NCBI GenBank assembly: GCA_964454025.1
Contig: CAYVRP010000028.1
Span: 1-64,000 of the forward strand
Origin: JAFGBI01 sp964454025
GTDB lineage: Bacteria; Myxococcota_A; Polyangia; Polyangiales; Polyangiaceae
Length of the DNA stretch: 64,000 bases
Reading direction: 5' to 3'
The position numbers were made by a program, and so were the translations under genes. Shown here in pieces: positions 28,299 to 37,311 of the stretch. The notes under the pieces are model-generated. The model made no database searches. It was not told where the DNA came from and saw only the letters and a list, made by a program, of their open reading frames with translations. Every line of letters starts with the position of its first letter. The stretch's first letter is position 1.

Positions 28299-29000
28299 TC
28301 AGCCGCCGACGAGCTGCCGCACGCGATCGTAGTCGGCGTCCTCGACCGCGCCCTCGATGACGCAGCGGATCTTGCCCTTCGGGTCGATCAGCAGGTGCTC
28401 GGGCAGCTCGGGATCGCTCCCGACCCCCACCTTCTCGAGCCACTCCTTGCGCCGATCGAGATCGTCGAGCCAGTAGGTCGCGCGCAACCCGGTCGGGGGC
28501 TGCTCCGCCAGGAACGCGCGGAGCTGCCGCGCGTCGTCGTCGAGCGAAACGAACGCGACCTGGAAGGAGATCCCCGCCGCGTTGAGCTTCTGCTCCCAGG
28601 AGAGGAGCCGCGGGATCTCCTCCTTGCAGGGAACGCACCAGGCGGCCCAGAAGTTCAGCCACGTCCATTGTCCGCCCACCGGGAGCGTCCCGGCGACGGG
28701 GGGGGCGCCGGGCGCGGCCTCGCGGGCGCACCTCTCCTCGGGGACGGCCTTGCCTGGCCGCGCGAGGGCGCCCTCGCAGAGGGTGCGCCGCGGCGGGGGC
28801 GTGGCGGAACGCGTCGGCGCGGGATCCCTGGCCGCCGGGGGCGCGGCGCTGCGCCGGCTCGCCACGGCCGCGTTGCGGGAGCGCGTCGCCGGGGGGATCT
28901 CCTTCTGGTCCTTGCGCTCGCACGCACCACCGAACAGCACCAGCGCGCCCAGGGCCGCGAGCGGCACGCCGCGGCGGCGGAGCCGCGGGGCGAGGATCAC
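28299..29000 (-). CDS. TlpA-like thioredoxin-fold lipoprotein
   Basis: A 233-residue lipoprotein. The GTG at 29000 overlaps the stop of the OmpA-like gene (GTGA); the signal ends in lipobox FGGAC (C27). After a Ser/Ala/Pro linker, residues about 108-230 form a TlpA/ResA-type thioredoxin domain with active site WAAWCVPCKEE (C122-C125), VAFVSLDDDARQLRAFL, and LPEHLLIDPKGKI with the cis-Pro region. It is probably a periplasmic thiol-disulfide oxidoreductase. As the last gene of a VKOR-DsbA/OmpA-like operon it could act as the reducing or isomerising partner. Two more Cys (C75, C91) lie before the thioredoxin domain. Confidence 0.85.
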   Translation of the reverse strand: MILAPRLRRRGVPLAALGALVLFGGACERKDQKEIPPATRSRNAAVASRRSAAPPAARDPAPTRSATPPPRRTLCEGALARPGKAVPEERCAREAAPGAPPVAGTLPVGGQWTWLNFWAAWCVPCKEEIPRLLSWEQKLNAAGISFQVAFVSLDDDARQLRAFLAEQPPTGLRATYWLDDLDRRKEWLEKVGVGSDPELPEHLLIDPKGKIRCVIEGAVEDADYDRVRQLVGG

Positions 29001-29758
29001 AACCGGCAGTCGATCCAGGAGACGAGGGCGGACTGGTTGATGGCTTGCTCGGTGCATTTCTCCTCGGGGTTGGAGGTGGTCCACCCGCAGTACTCCGTCG
29101 AGAACTGCGCGTACTCGGCGCCGAGCCAGAGCAACCCCACCTGCTTCTCGAGCTCGGGATCGTCCCGGGTGATGTCCTTGATGTGGAACAGGACCGAGTT
29201 GGCGCGTTGCTGCGAGAGCGCGCGGTTCTTGTCCACGTTGCCCACCTTGGAAGCCCGCGCGACCACGAAGAAGTAGCGAGCCCCGCGCCGATCACGGAAT
29301 TTCTCCTCGATCAGCCGCCGGGCGCCCTCGTCGAGGTCGTATTTTCCGGTCTTGAAGAGGATGACGGCGCCCCGGTCCTTGAGCGGGGTGAAGAGGGCAT
29401 TGAAGTCCTCGTCGCTGATCTCCGCGAAGGTCTTCACGTCGGTGGGCTTGCACCCCCGACGGCCCGTCGTGTCGCCGAGGCCGCACGAGTGCAGGACCCG
29501 CTCCAGCACCTTCTTGAACTGCGGCGTGCAGTAGGCGAGCTCCGCGTGGTCCGCGATCGCCACCTTCGGCTCGTCCTTGAGGCGGGGGTTCGCGAGCCGG
29601 TCGGCCGCACCCGCCACGGACGAGTACACGGACAGCAGCATCACGAGCAGGCACGCGGAGGCCGCGGTGGCGCCCAGCAGGGCCGGCGCGAGAACGCCCG
29701 GTGACGGCGGGGTGTCCGGGCTGGAGGGCTGGGCAGGGGCGACCATCGGTTGGGGCAT
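28997..29758 (-). CDS. Cys-rich OmpA-like (peptidoglycan-binding) membrane protein
   Basis: A 253-residue protein with an N-terminal Pro-rich tail, one membrane helix (about 21-50), and a periplasmic domain. The C-terminal half has OmpA/MotB-like features: AVILFKTGKYDLDEGARRLI and the NxxLSxxRAxxV helix (NRALSQQRANSV, about 178-189). The periplasmic part holds six Cys (77, 92, 103, 224, 235, 251), unusual for an OmpA-like domain and enough for three disulfides. Its start region overlaps the C-terminus of the VKOR-DsbA gene by 118 bp, and its stop overlaps the TlpA-like gene (GTGA). A structural client of the adjacent disulfide enzymes is a reasonable inference. Confidence 0.7.
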   Translation of the reverse strand: MPQPMVAPAQPSSPDTPPSPGVLAPALLGATAASACLLVMLLSVYSSVAGAADRLANPRLKDEPKVAIADHAELAYCTPQFKKVLERVLHSCGLGDTTGRRGCKPTDVKTFAEISDEDFNALFTPLKDRGAVILFKTGKYDLDEGARRLIEEKFRDRRGARYFFVVARASKVGNVDKNRALSQQRANSVLFHIKDITRDDPELEKQVGLLWLGAEYAQFSTEYCGWTTSNPEEKCTEQAINQSALVSWIDCRL

Positions 29759-30978
29759 GGGAGCACCTCCGGCGCGAGCTGTCGGAGCGTGAAGCGCAGG
29801 CCGAGGTCGGTGTCCTCGTCACAGATGCGCTGCCCGCCGAGGTAGAGCTGCGGCGTCGAGACGGGCACGCTGTTGTCGATGGCGAACTGCAGGTGCCTCT
29901 CGAGGCGCTGCTTGGTGGCGGGGGCGTCGAGGCAGGCCACGAGCGCTTCGCCCCAGCGGCGGCGGAGCACCTCGCGCATGACGGGCGCCTCCTTCTGCCG
30001 CCCCGCGTCGAGATCGGCCTTGCCGGCACGCAGCAGGTAGTCCTGCTCGTGGTACGCCCACTCCAGCACCTCGCCGGCCCGCTCCTGCCCGCAGAGCACG
30101 GCCTTGGCGACCTGGCAGGCGCCGGGGTGCAGCGGGCGATCCAGCATCCAGTTGCACTCGCTGTCGAGCGGCATCAGCGCGATCTGCGCGTCGAGGCGCG
30201 AGTAGACGCCATCGCTCCGGAACCGCAGGTGCACGGCCTTGCAGGTCGCGCAGAGCGGGTCCTCGAAGAAGAGGGCCTGGCGCACGGGGCGGGCGCCACG
30301 GAGCGACACCAGGACGCCCTCGGGGGGGACCGCCTTCTTCAGGGTGCCGCAGCCGGCGAGGTAGGGCCGGTGATCCGGCGCCGCCGCCGCGTAGACGAGG
30401 GACGGGACGAGGGTGAACACGCCGAGGACGGCGAGCCAGGCGACAGGCAGCAGCAGTCCGCCGCGCGGTCGTCTCCCGAGCTGGAGGAGCCCCAGCCAGG
30501 CGCCGACCGCGAGCAGCAACGCGGCGAGGTAGGTCCCGACGCACGTTTCGCAGAGGGTGTTCAGCTGCGTGACGGAGATGACGAACAACGCGATCGAGGT
30601 GATGAGGGGGGTGGTGCCGACGATCGCGTAGAAGACGACCGCCGTGCGCGAGGCGCGCGACCCGGCGACCGCCAGGTACACGGCGAAGCCCGCGAAGAAG
30701 GCGAAGGAACCCTGGGCGAAGAGGCTGATCGGGATCCCGCCCCAGAGCTGCCCCTTGAGGACCGCGGAGTAGGGGCTGTAGAGGGCGGCGCGACACCCCG
30801 GCGCCTCCTCCTTCGGTGCTGCGCCCGGGATGACGCTGCAGTGCACGTCGTGCAGCTGACGGTCGAGGTGCGCTGCGTAGTCGCTGGTCGAGTAGGTGGC
30901 GAAGACGAGGCCGAGCAGAGCTCCGACCAGCGCCACGATGGCGGGGATGCGAGTCGCTGGCGACATCGGGCGCGTCAT
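29641..30978 (-). CDS. VKOR-DsbA fusion: membrane disulfide-generating oxidoreductase
   Basis: A 445-residue protein beginning at the ATG at 30978. Residues 10-200 form a four- to five-helix vitamin K epoxide reductase domain (bacterial DsbB analogue) with C47, C62 and the redox CXXC C143-E-T-C146 (TLCETCVGTY). Residues about 225-405 form a DsbA/thioredoxin-like domain with CXXC C243-A-T-C246 (FFEDPLCATCKAVH) and cis-Pro P376 (VSTPQLYLGGQ). The enzyme should pass electrons from thiols to quinone and make disulfides in periplasmic proteins. The last about 40 residues are Pro/Arg-rich and overlap the next gene, so the annotated C-terminus may be longer than the functional domain. Confidence 0.87.
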   Translation of the reverse strand: MTRPMSPATRIPAIVALVGALLGLVFATYSTSDYAAHLDRQLHDVHCSVIPGAAPKEEAPGCRAALYSPYSAVLKGQLWGGIPISLFAQGSFAFFAGFAVYLAVAGSRASRTAVVFYAIVGTTPLITSIALFVISVTQLNTLCETCVGTYLAALLLAVGAWLGLLQLGRRPRGGLLLPVAWLAVLGVFTLVPSLVYAAAAPDHRPYLAGCGTLKKAVPPEGVLVSLRGARPVRQALFFEDPLCATCKAVHLRFRSDGVYSRLDAQIALMPLDSECNWMLDRPLHPGACQVAKAVLCGQERAGEVLEWAYHEQDYLLRAGKADLDAGRQKEAPVMREVLRRRWGEALVACLDAPATKQRLERHLQFAIDNSVPVSTPQLYLGGQRICDEDTDLGLRFTLRQLAPEVLPCPNRWSPLPSPPARTPRRHRAFSRRPCWAPPRPPRACS

Positions 30979-31117
30979 ACACCCGATCCTGGTCGAGGTG
31001 GCAACGGCTCGACGGTTCGCGGGCCGGGTTCGACCGGACGGCCTGCGCCGACGGCCCGGGATCTGCGAGCCTTTTCGCCCGTGGCCGGCGGGACGGCGCC
31101 GCGCGAGGACGGGTGGT

Positions 31118-33352
31118 TCACAGCATGTCGAGGATCGGCGCCACGGCCCCTCGCGCCACCGCGAACGTCGCGTCGACACCGTCGATGCGCGCGTAGACGA
31201 CGCTCGTCCCCTCCCAGGTGTCTCCGGCACCGAGGCGGATCGTGCGGGGTGCTGCGCCGCGCTCCGACTCGGCGCGGAGCCGGAGCGTCAGGCGCGGCCG
31301 CGCGAGGCCCTCCTCCGGGCGCGCCGCCCCGAGATGCACGGCGGCCTCGGCGCGGAGCCCCTCGATCGCGTCGCCGAGGCGCGCGATCGCGCCGGCCTCG
31401 AGCGTCGGCGAGCCGGCCGTCTGCTGCCAGCCGAGCCCGACCCGCGTCAGCAGGAGCGAGGCCGTCGCCGTATCGATGGAGGCCTCGACGATCGAGGCCG
31501 GCTCGCCTGGCAGGAGCGCGCGGTCGACCAGCCAGCGCTCCACGCTCGCCCGCGTGCGCCGCGGCAGCACGAAGACGCCCTCGTCGTCGTCGAGGACCGC
31601 GAAGGCGCCCCCCGTGGTGGCGTCCCCGACCCGCAGCTGCCGCACGAGCTCCTGGCCCGGCTCCGGCTCGACCACGAGCCGGACCCGCAGGGCCGGCCGC
31701 GCGAGCCCGAACGTGCCGTCGTCCTGGTCGGAGACCCACCGCTCGGCCTCCAGCTTCGCCAGGGCGTCCACGAGGTCGGCGGCGAGGCCGCCATCGACGG
31801 CGAAGCCGGTCGGGCGCTCGAGAGCGAACGCGCCGGGGCGTGGCTGCACGAGGACCTGCTCCACGGCCCCGCTCACCTCCACGCGGCGTACGGCCGCCGG
31901 CGCGAAGTCGAGGACCGCGCGCGGCCTCACCAGGGTCGCGTCGGGGAAGAACGCCCGGGCGGCGTCGCGACCGAGGCGCAGCACGGCACCGTCGATCCGT
32001 CGCCGCACGGGGACGAACCCGCGCGCGGCGACGGCCCCGACGTCGACGACCTCCGTGATCACCTCCGCCTCGGTCGCCGCGGCGCTCTGGACCGTGACCG
32101 TGCCCGCGGGCGGCTCCAGCCCGAGGGCGGCGAGGTCGGCGCCCTCGATCGGCTCGCCGCGGACGTCGACGAGCGAGAGGACGCGCCGGTTGCCCGTGTC
32201 CAGGTCCACGTCGGCGGCGCGGGGAGCCCGGAGCCGGTAGCCGGCCTCGCTGCGGGCGAGCGCGAGCCGCTGCGACCCGCGGTCGATGCGGAGCGACTCG
32301 ACCTCGTCCGGGGCGAAGCCCAGCGGCCGCAACGAAACCCAGCGGTCGCGGGGCAGCTCGAGCACGCGCCGCACGTCCTCGGGAGCGCAGCCGGCGCGCG
32401 GGTTCGGCTCGCTCCGGAGCGCGATCAGCCCCTCGCCGCGGGGGCAACGACCGCCGAGCTCGAGCCGCGCCCGCGGGCGCCCGCCGGTCGGGGTGAGCTC
32501 CAGGCGAAGCGGCGCCTCCCCGAGCCGCGATCGGGCCTCGGCCACGCTCACCGGCGTCTCGACGTCGAGGCGGACGAGCTGCAGGAACAGGGCGTCCAGG
32601 AGGTTGCGCTCCGCCAGGCGCTCTCCGGCCGCGGTGAGCACACGCCAGCGCCCCTGGGCGCGCACGAGCTCGGTGCGCTCGGCCCCGTTCGTGAGCACCA
32701 GCCGGGCGAGATCGTCGGCCACGTAGGGCGAGAGCCGGGGGTCCCGGAGCGCGTCCGCCCCGAGCAGGAGGGCGGCCACCGTGTCCGCCCGGACGATCCC
32801 CACGCCGCGGCCCTCCACGCCCTCCCCGGTCACCTCGAGGTACGCCGCCCCCGGCGGGGACACCGCCGCGCCTCCGAGCAGGCGGCGACAACTCGAACCG
32901 CCCAGGGTGAGCGTCACCACGGCGCGCGGCGCCTCGAGCCCGAAGCGGGCGCGGTCGACCTCTCCCGGCGGGATCCGACGGACGAAGACCGCGCGCTCCA
33001 GCGCGTCGAGCAGAGCCCGGACCTCGGCCGTGCCCGCCTCGCCCGGGAGCGGCTCGACCATCCGCCACTCATCCCCGCCGCCAGCCACCTCGTCCGCCAT
33101 CCCCGCCGCGCCGGCGGCGCCCGGGTGCCGCTCACCGGCGCGGCGCTCGAGCACCACGCGCTCGCGCCCCTGCTCCAGGACCACGCGCGAGAGGTCCTCG
33201 GCGCGGAAGGCGACGATGACGTGGCGCGCCCGCGCCTCCGCCTCCGCCGAAGTGACCGCGCGGCGCGTGAGCACGACGGCGACCAGAGCGGCGACGGCCA
33301 ACGCGCCCAACGCGGCGTCGACGGGACGGCGGCGGAGCGCGGCCAGGCTCAC
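31118..33352 (-). CDS. DUF4340-type protein of a Gld-like ABC transport operon
   Basis: A 744-residue protein anchored by one N-terminal helix (about 12-28). The rest is a repetitive beta-rich extracytoplasmic region in which a module recurs (DEWRMVEPLPGEAGTAEVRA; ALERPTGFAVDGGLAADLVD; WQQTAGSPTLEAGAIARLGD). This is the pattern of DUF4340 proteins found beside GldG. The GTG at 33352 overlaps the stop of the GldG-like gene (GTGA). Last gene of a four-gene operon. The function of DUF4340 is not established; a periplasmic partner of the exporter is inferred. Confidence 0.78.
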   Translation of the reverse strand: MSLAALRRRPVDAALGALAVAALVAVVLTRRAVTSAEAEARARHVIVAFRAEDLSRVVLEQGRERVVLERRAGERHPGAAGAAGMADEVAGGGDEWRMVEPLPGEAGTAEVRALLDALERAVFVRRIPPGEVDRARFGLEAPRAVVTLTLGGSSCRRLLGGAAVSPPGAAYLEVTGEGVEGRGVGIVRADTVAALLLGADALRDPRLSPYVADDLARLVLTNGAERTELVRAQGRWRVLTAAGERLAERNLLDALFLQLVRLDVETPVSVAEARSRLGEAPLRLELTPTGGRPRARLELGGRCPRGEGLIALRSEPNPRAGCAPEDVRRVLELPRDRWVSLRPLGFAPDEVESLRIDRGSQRLALARSEAGYRLRAPRAADVDLDTGNRRVLSLVDVRGEPIEGADLAALGLEPPAGTVTVQSAAATEAEVITEVVDVGAVAARGFVPVRRRIDGAVLRLGRDAARAFFPDATLVRPRAVLDFAPAAVRRVEVSGAVEQVLVQPRPGAFALERPTGFAVDGGLAADLVDALAKLEAERWVSDQDDGTFGLARPALRVRLVVEPEPGQELVRQLRVGDATTGGAFAVLDDDEGVFVLPRRTRASVERWLVDRALLPGEPASIVEASIDTATASLLLTRVGLGWQQTAGSPTLEAGAIARLGDAIEGLRAEAAVHLGAARPEEGLARPRLTLRLRAESERGAAPRTIRLGAGDTWEGTSVVYARIDGVDATFAVARGAVAPILDML

Positions 33353-34956
33353 GGGCCACCTCCCCCGGGGCCGCGGTCGACGGGTGGCCGCCGCCGCGCT
33401 CGGCGCTCCCCCGCCCGCCGGCGCATCAGCACGATCACCCCGAGGAGCGCGACCGTGCCGGGCAGGTAGAGCAGCACGTACCGTCCGACCTCGCGGAGGC
33501 TCGCCTCCGTGAGCCCGACCCCGAGGGCGACGGCGGGCTTGTCCGGCACGTCGACCAGCGCCGGCTCCGCCGCGAGCCACGCGAACGCGGCCTCGACCAG
33601 AAGCTGGTTGCCGCGCAGGGCCGGATCGCGAAAGCTCGGAGCGAGGGTGAGCGCCGGGGTCCCCAGGAGGACCGCCCGCGAGGCGCGGGGGCGCGCGGGA
33701 GGCGCGGGGGGCGCGAGTTCGGCGGCGACGGCGACGGTGAACGGGCCGCGCCGGTCCCGCGCCCGCGGCGCGAGCGCCCGCCCATCCAGGAAGGGCCGGA
33801 GATCGTCCACCGCGAAGGCCTGGTCGCTGGTGCGGAGCAGCGCCGCGGACGTCACGCCGGCGGGCGGCGCCGCCGCCGGCGCGAGGCTCTGCGCCACGCT
33901 GACGAGCACCCGGTAGAGGGGCGCGCCGTCGCTGACGATGCCGCGGGTCACGGCATGCTCCTCGACGCGGGCGAAGAAGCGCTCGCCGACGCCGGACGGG
34001 AGTCGCGCCTCGGGGGCGCGCTCCACGACCGTGTCGTTGCCGAGCACGACGCCCGCCCGGGCCGCCAGCGGCTCGAGACCGCTCGAGATCGGCCGGTACT
34101 CGTCGTCGATCATCGCACCGGCCGCCAGCAGGAGGCTGCCCCCCTGGTCGAGGTAGGCGCCGACGCGGCCCGCAGCGGCCGCAGCGAACGGCTCCTCGGG
34201 CCCGACGATCGCGACCACGCGGCACTCCTCCAGCTGGCGCAGCGGGCGGGGCGCGGTCAGATCGACGCTCACCACCTCGTAGTTGTTGCGCTCCAGGCGG
34301 TGGCGCAGGTCCGCGAGCCCGGCAGGCCCCAGATCGTCGACCCGCGCCTCCTGGTGGCCGACCGTGAAGCAGAGGGTGGGCCGCTCGCGGGTGAGCACCC
34401 GCCGGATCCCCTCCGTGAGCGCCTGCTCGAGCCGCGGGCGAGCGCTGCCGTCGTCCGGATCGTAGCTGACGAGCTCCTCGGAGGTGAGCAGCCAGCGCGC
34501 GTCGCCCCGCGCGACGACGATGGCCGCGTCGGCCAGCACACGCCCGTCCTCGGTCCTCCCGGCGCGCATCCCGAAGCGGCGCTGGAGCGCGAGGAACTCC
34601 GCGGGATCCCGGTCGGGGTCGACCCAACGCGGCCGGAGCAGGCGCGTCTCGGCCTCGTAGGCGGCGAGCAGGTGGCGCACGCTCAACGTCAGCGGGTCGC
34701 TCCGGCCGAGGAAGACGATGACCTCGACGGGCTCGGTGAGGCCGCGCAGCGTCTCCACGGTGGGCGCGGAGAGGCTGTAGAGTCGCCGCGGGGTCAGATC
34801 CCAGCGCGTGGTGAACCGCGCGACGAGCACGTTGGTGGCGATCACGAGCACCGTGGCGGAGAAGACGCCGCTGGCGGCGAGCCAGCGCTCGAGCGGGGTC
34901 GCCCAGAGCCAGGCCGTCGCCTCGCGGGCGGCGCGGAGCCACGAGCCGAGCCTCAC
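33349..34956 (-). CDS. GldG-like ABC transporter auxiliary protein
   Basis: A 535-residue protein with a membrane helix near each end (about 27-47 and 491-510). Between them lies the extracytoplasmic GldG/ABC-auxiliary domain: RWDLTPRRLYSLSAPTVETL, EPVEVIVFLGRSDPL, and a Rossmann-like region with TLCFTVGHQEARVDD and GGSLLLAAGAMIDDE. The GTG at 34956 gives the same 4-bp GTGA overlap with the permease gene as its neighbours; a GTG at 34962 is an alternative. It pairs with the permease and ATPase upstream. Confidence 0.85.
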   Translation of the reverse strand: MRLGSWLRAAREATAWLWATPLERWLAASGVFSATVLVIATNVLVARFTTRWDLTPRRLYSLSAPTVETLRGLTEPVEVIVFLGRSDPLTLSVRHLLAAYEAETRLLRPRWVDPDRDPAEFLALQRRFGMRAGRTEDGRVLADAAIVVARGDARWLLTSEELVSYDPDDGSARPRLEQALTEGIRRVLTRERPTLCFTVGHQEARVDDLGPAGLADLRHRLERNNYEVVSVDLTAPRPLRQLEECRVVAIVGPEEPFAAAAAGRVGAYLDQGGSLLLAAGAMIDDEYRPISSGLEPLAARAGVVLGNDTVVERAPEARLPSGVGERFFARVEEHAVTRGIVSDGAPLYRVLVSVAQSLAPAAAPPAGVTSAALLRTSDQAFAVDDLRPFLDGRALAPRARDRRGPFTVAVAAELAPPAPPARPRASRAVLLGTPALTLAPSFRDPALRGNQLLVEAAFAWLAAEPALVDVPDKPAVALGVGLTEASLREVGRYVLLYLPGTVALLGVIVLMRRRAGERRARRRPPVDRGPGGGGP

Positions 34957-35699
34957 CCCCACCTCCAGGACTCCACCACGCGGACGGTGACGAACAGCGG
35001 CAGGGCCACGAGCGTTCCGTCGAAGACCAGGCGCCGGAGGTCGACCACGCCCTTGGACAGCTCATCCATCTGCGTGAAGACGGAGACGTGCATCGACACG
35101 TCGAGCAGGCTCCCCGGCTCGAAGACGTACTCGCCGATACCCAGGATGAAGAGCCCGAACTCGATCCCGACCGTGAGCAGGAAGGCCACCAGCTGGCTGC
35201 GCGTGAGCGAGCTCATCAGGACGCCCAGCGCCAGGTAGCCGGCGCCGATGCCGATCACCCCCAGGTAGCTGGTGGCGACCACGGGCCAGTCGACGACGCC
35301 GGTGTCCCGCAGGATCACCACGTAGAGCACCGTCGGCGACCACATGACGACGTAGGTCGCGAGGACGGCCAGGTACTTGCCGAGCACGACGGCGAGGGGC
35401 GTGACCGGCGCCGTCAGGAGCGCCTCGATGGTGCCGCTCCGCCGCTCCTCCGCGAACACACGCATGCTGAGGGCCGGGCAGAGCAGCAGGAGCGAGAGGA
35501 GGAGGAAGACGGACTGGCCGAAGTAGGCCTGCACGGGCCCCGCGTCGACGCCGAGCTCCGGCGCGGTCGAGAGGTGGCGCACCACGAGGTAGTAGCTCGC
35601 GCCCTGCAGCACCAGGAACACCGTCGTCAGCACCCAGGCGAGCGGGCTGACCCAGAGCGAGGTGAGCTCGCGGCGGAGGATGGGCAGGATCCCGGTCAT
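34953..35699 (-). CDS. ABC-2 family (GldF-like) permease
   Basis: A 248-residue inner-membrane protein with six hydrophobic helices. GldF/NosY-type features include ILRRELTSLWVSPLAWVLTT at the N-terminus, SMRVFAEERRSGTIEALLTA, and PVTPLAVVLGKYLAVLATYV. The ATG overlaps the ATPase stop (ATGA) and the stop overlaps the GldG-like gene. Together they form a classical ATPase-permease-GldG-DUF4340 unit. Confidence 0.92.
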   Translation of the reverse strand: MTGILPILRRELTSLWVSPLAWVLTTVFLVLQGASYYLVVRHLSTAPELGVDAGPVQAYFGQSVFLLLSLLLLCPALSMRVFAEERRSGTIEALLTAPVTPLAVVLGKYLAVLATYVVMWSPTVLYVVILRDTGVVDWPVVATSYLGVIGIGAGYLALGVLMSSLTRSQLVAFLLTVGIEFGLFILGIGEYVFEPGSLLDVSMHVSVFTQMDELSKGVVDLRRLVFDGTLVALPLFVTVRVVESWRWG

Positions 35700-36727
35700 C
35701 CCGCGCCCCCGTCGGCGCCGTCGCCGGCCACCTCGGCCACCGGCGCGGCGAGCGGGTCCGCGGGCGCCGCCGGGTCCCCGGCGCGGGTGAGCGCCGCGAA
35801 CACCTCCTCGAGCGAGGCGCGCACGGGGCTGAGCTCGCGCACGCCCACGCCGGCGGCGACCAGGCGCGCGACGAGCCCCTCGATGGTGGCGGCCGCGGGC
35901 GCCCCGGTGATCCGCACGTCGATCCGCACCGCGCCCTCGCCGAGGTCGGACCGATCGACCAGCCGCGCCTCGCTCGTCGCCGCGATCAGCGCCTCGCTCA
36001 CGCCCGCGGGATCACCGAGGACGAACCGGACCCGCACCCCGCGCCGTTGCTCGCGGAGCTGCTCGATCGTGCCCTCCCCGACGAGCCGGCCGCGGGCGAT
36101 CACCAGGGCGCGATCGCAGGTGGCCTCGACCTCGGACAGGACGTGGGTGCTCAACAGGACCGTGTGCTCCTGCCCGAGGCCCCGGACCAGGCGCCGCACC
36201 TCGCGGATCTGGTTCGGGTCGAGGCCGGCGGTAGGCTCGTCGAGGATGAGCAGCGGCGGGCTCGCGACCAGCGCGTCGGCGAGCCCGACGCGCTGCCGGT
36301 ACCCGCGCGAGAGGTGCCCCACGAGCGCGTCGGCGACCTCGGTGACGGCGGCGAGCTCCAGGGCGCGCTCCACCGCGCGTCGCCGCTCGCGGCGCGGCAC
36401 GCGCTTCAGCGCCGCGCGGAAGGCGAGGTGCTCGCGGACCCGGAGCTCCGGGTAGAGCGGGCACGCCTCGGGCATGTAGCCGACGAGCCGGCGCGCAGCG
36501 AGCGGGGCCTGCTCGAGGTCATGGCCCCCGACGCGGACGCGGCCGGCCGTCGGCCCCAGGAAGCCCGCGAGGATCCGGAGGGTCGTGGTCTTGCCGGCCC
36601 CGTTGGGGCCGAGGAAGCCGACCACCTCGCCCGCCCCGACACGGAAGCTCAGGCCGTGGAGCGCCACCACGGTGCCGTAGTCCTTGACCAGCCCCTCGAC
36701 CTCGATCATCCGCGCTCGGCCACCCAT
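35696..36727 (-). CDS. ABC transporter ATPase (GldA-like)
   Basis: A 343-residue ATPase. Walker A is GFLGPNGAGKTTTL (about residues 36-49), the signature is LSRGYRQRVGLADAL, and Walker B is LLILDEPTAGLDP; the switch His is in LLSTHVLSEVE. The C-terminal about 110 residues are the extended regulatory domain common to ABC-2 exporters. The ATG at 36727 is preferred over the ATG at 36709 because GGAGG lies 6 bases upstream. It is the first gene of the operon and divergent from dtd. In Bacteroidetes the GldAFG transporter is tied to gliding; here the substrate is unknown. Confidence 0.95.
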   Translation of the reverse strand: MGGRARMIEVEGLVKDYGTVVALHGLSFRVGAGEVVGFLGPNGAGKTTTLRILAGFLGPTAGRVRVGGHDLEQAPLAARRLVGYMPEACPLYPELRVREHLAFRAALKRVPRRERRRAVERALELAAVTEVADALVGHLSRGYRQRVGLADALVASPPLLILDEPTAGLDPNQIREVRRLVRGLGQEHTVLLSTHVLSEVEATCDRALVIARGRLVGEGTIEQLREQRRGVRVRFVLGDPAGVSEALIAATSEARLVDRSDLGEGAVRIDVRITGAPAAATIEGLVARLVAAGVGVRELSPVRASLEEVFAALTRAGDPAAPADPLAAPVAEVAGDGADGGAG

Positions 36728-36827
36728 ACCACGCCTCCGCGCCGCGCCAGTACTCGGGCGTACCGCGGCGAACGGCGGTGGCGACCCGGGGGCGGGCGCG
36801 GCGCCCGGGACGTGCTATGGCGCGGCG

Positions 36828-37277
36828 GTGCGAGCGGTCGTGCAGCGCGTGACGCGCGCCAGCGTGACGGTGGGCGAGGACGTCGTCGGGGCGATCGGGG
36901 CCGGGCTCTGCGTGCTGGTCGGCGTGGCCGAGGGCGACGACGAGGCCGCGGCCAACAGCCTCGCCGAGAAGGTCGTGGGCCTGCGGATCTTCGAGGACGA
37001 GACCGGGAAGATGAACCGATCGCTCGCGGACGTCGGCGGCGAGCTGCTCGTCGTGTCCCAGTTCACCCTCCTCGGCGACGCGCGCAAAGGGCGCCGGCCG
37101 AGCTTCACCGCGGCGATGGAGCCCGTCCGCGCCGCCGCGCTGGTCGATCGCTTCGCGGCCGCGTGCGCCGCGGGCGGGATCCGCGTCGCGACGGGGCGCT
37201 TCCGCGCGCACATGCAGGTCGAGCTGGTGAACGACGGCCCCGTCACCCTCCTGCTCGACACGCGGAGGGTGTTCTAG
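36828..37277 (+). CDS. dtd: D-aminoacyl-tRNA deacylase
   Basis: A 149-residue cytoplasmic enzyme that hydrolyses D-aminoacyl-tRNA and glycyl-tRNA(Ala), preventing D-amino acid incorporation. The start is a GTG (RAVVQRVTRASVTV). Both active-site signatures are present: SQFTL (about 77-81) and the Gly-cisPro motif in VNDGPVTLLLDT. Length is normal. It is divergent from the ABC operon with 100 bp between starts. Confidence 0.95.
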   Translation: MRAVVQRVTRASVTVGEDVVGAIGAGLCVLVGVAEGDDEAAANSLAEKVVGLRIFEDETGKMNRSLADVGGELLVVSQFTLLGDARKGRRPSFTAAMEPVRAAALVDRFAAACAAGGIRVATGRFRAHMQVELVNDGPVTLLLDTRRVF

Positions 37278-37311
37278 CCGCGCGGCCCCCGGGGCGCGCA
37301 CCCCGCCGCCG

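Noticed and set aside
30896..33469. An 857-codon frame antisense to the DUF4340 and VKOR genes
   Set aside because: Spans two well-supported minus-strand genes and has no recognisable domain.
33353..35065. Upstream extension of the DUF4340 frame through the GldG-like gene
   Set aside because: The extension is the out-of-frame reading of gldG; the GTGA overlap gives the natural start at 33352.
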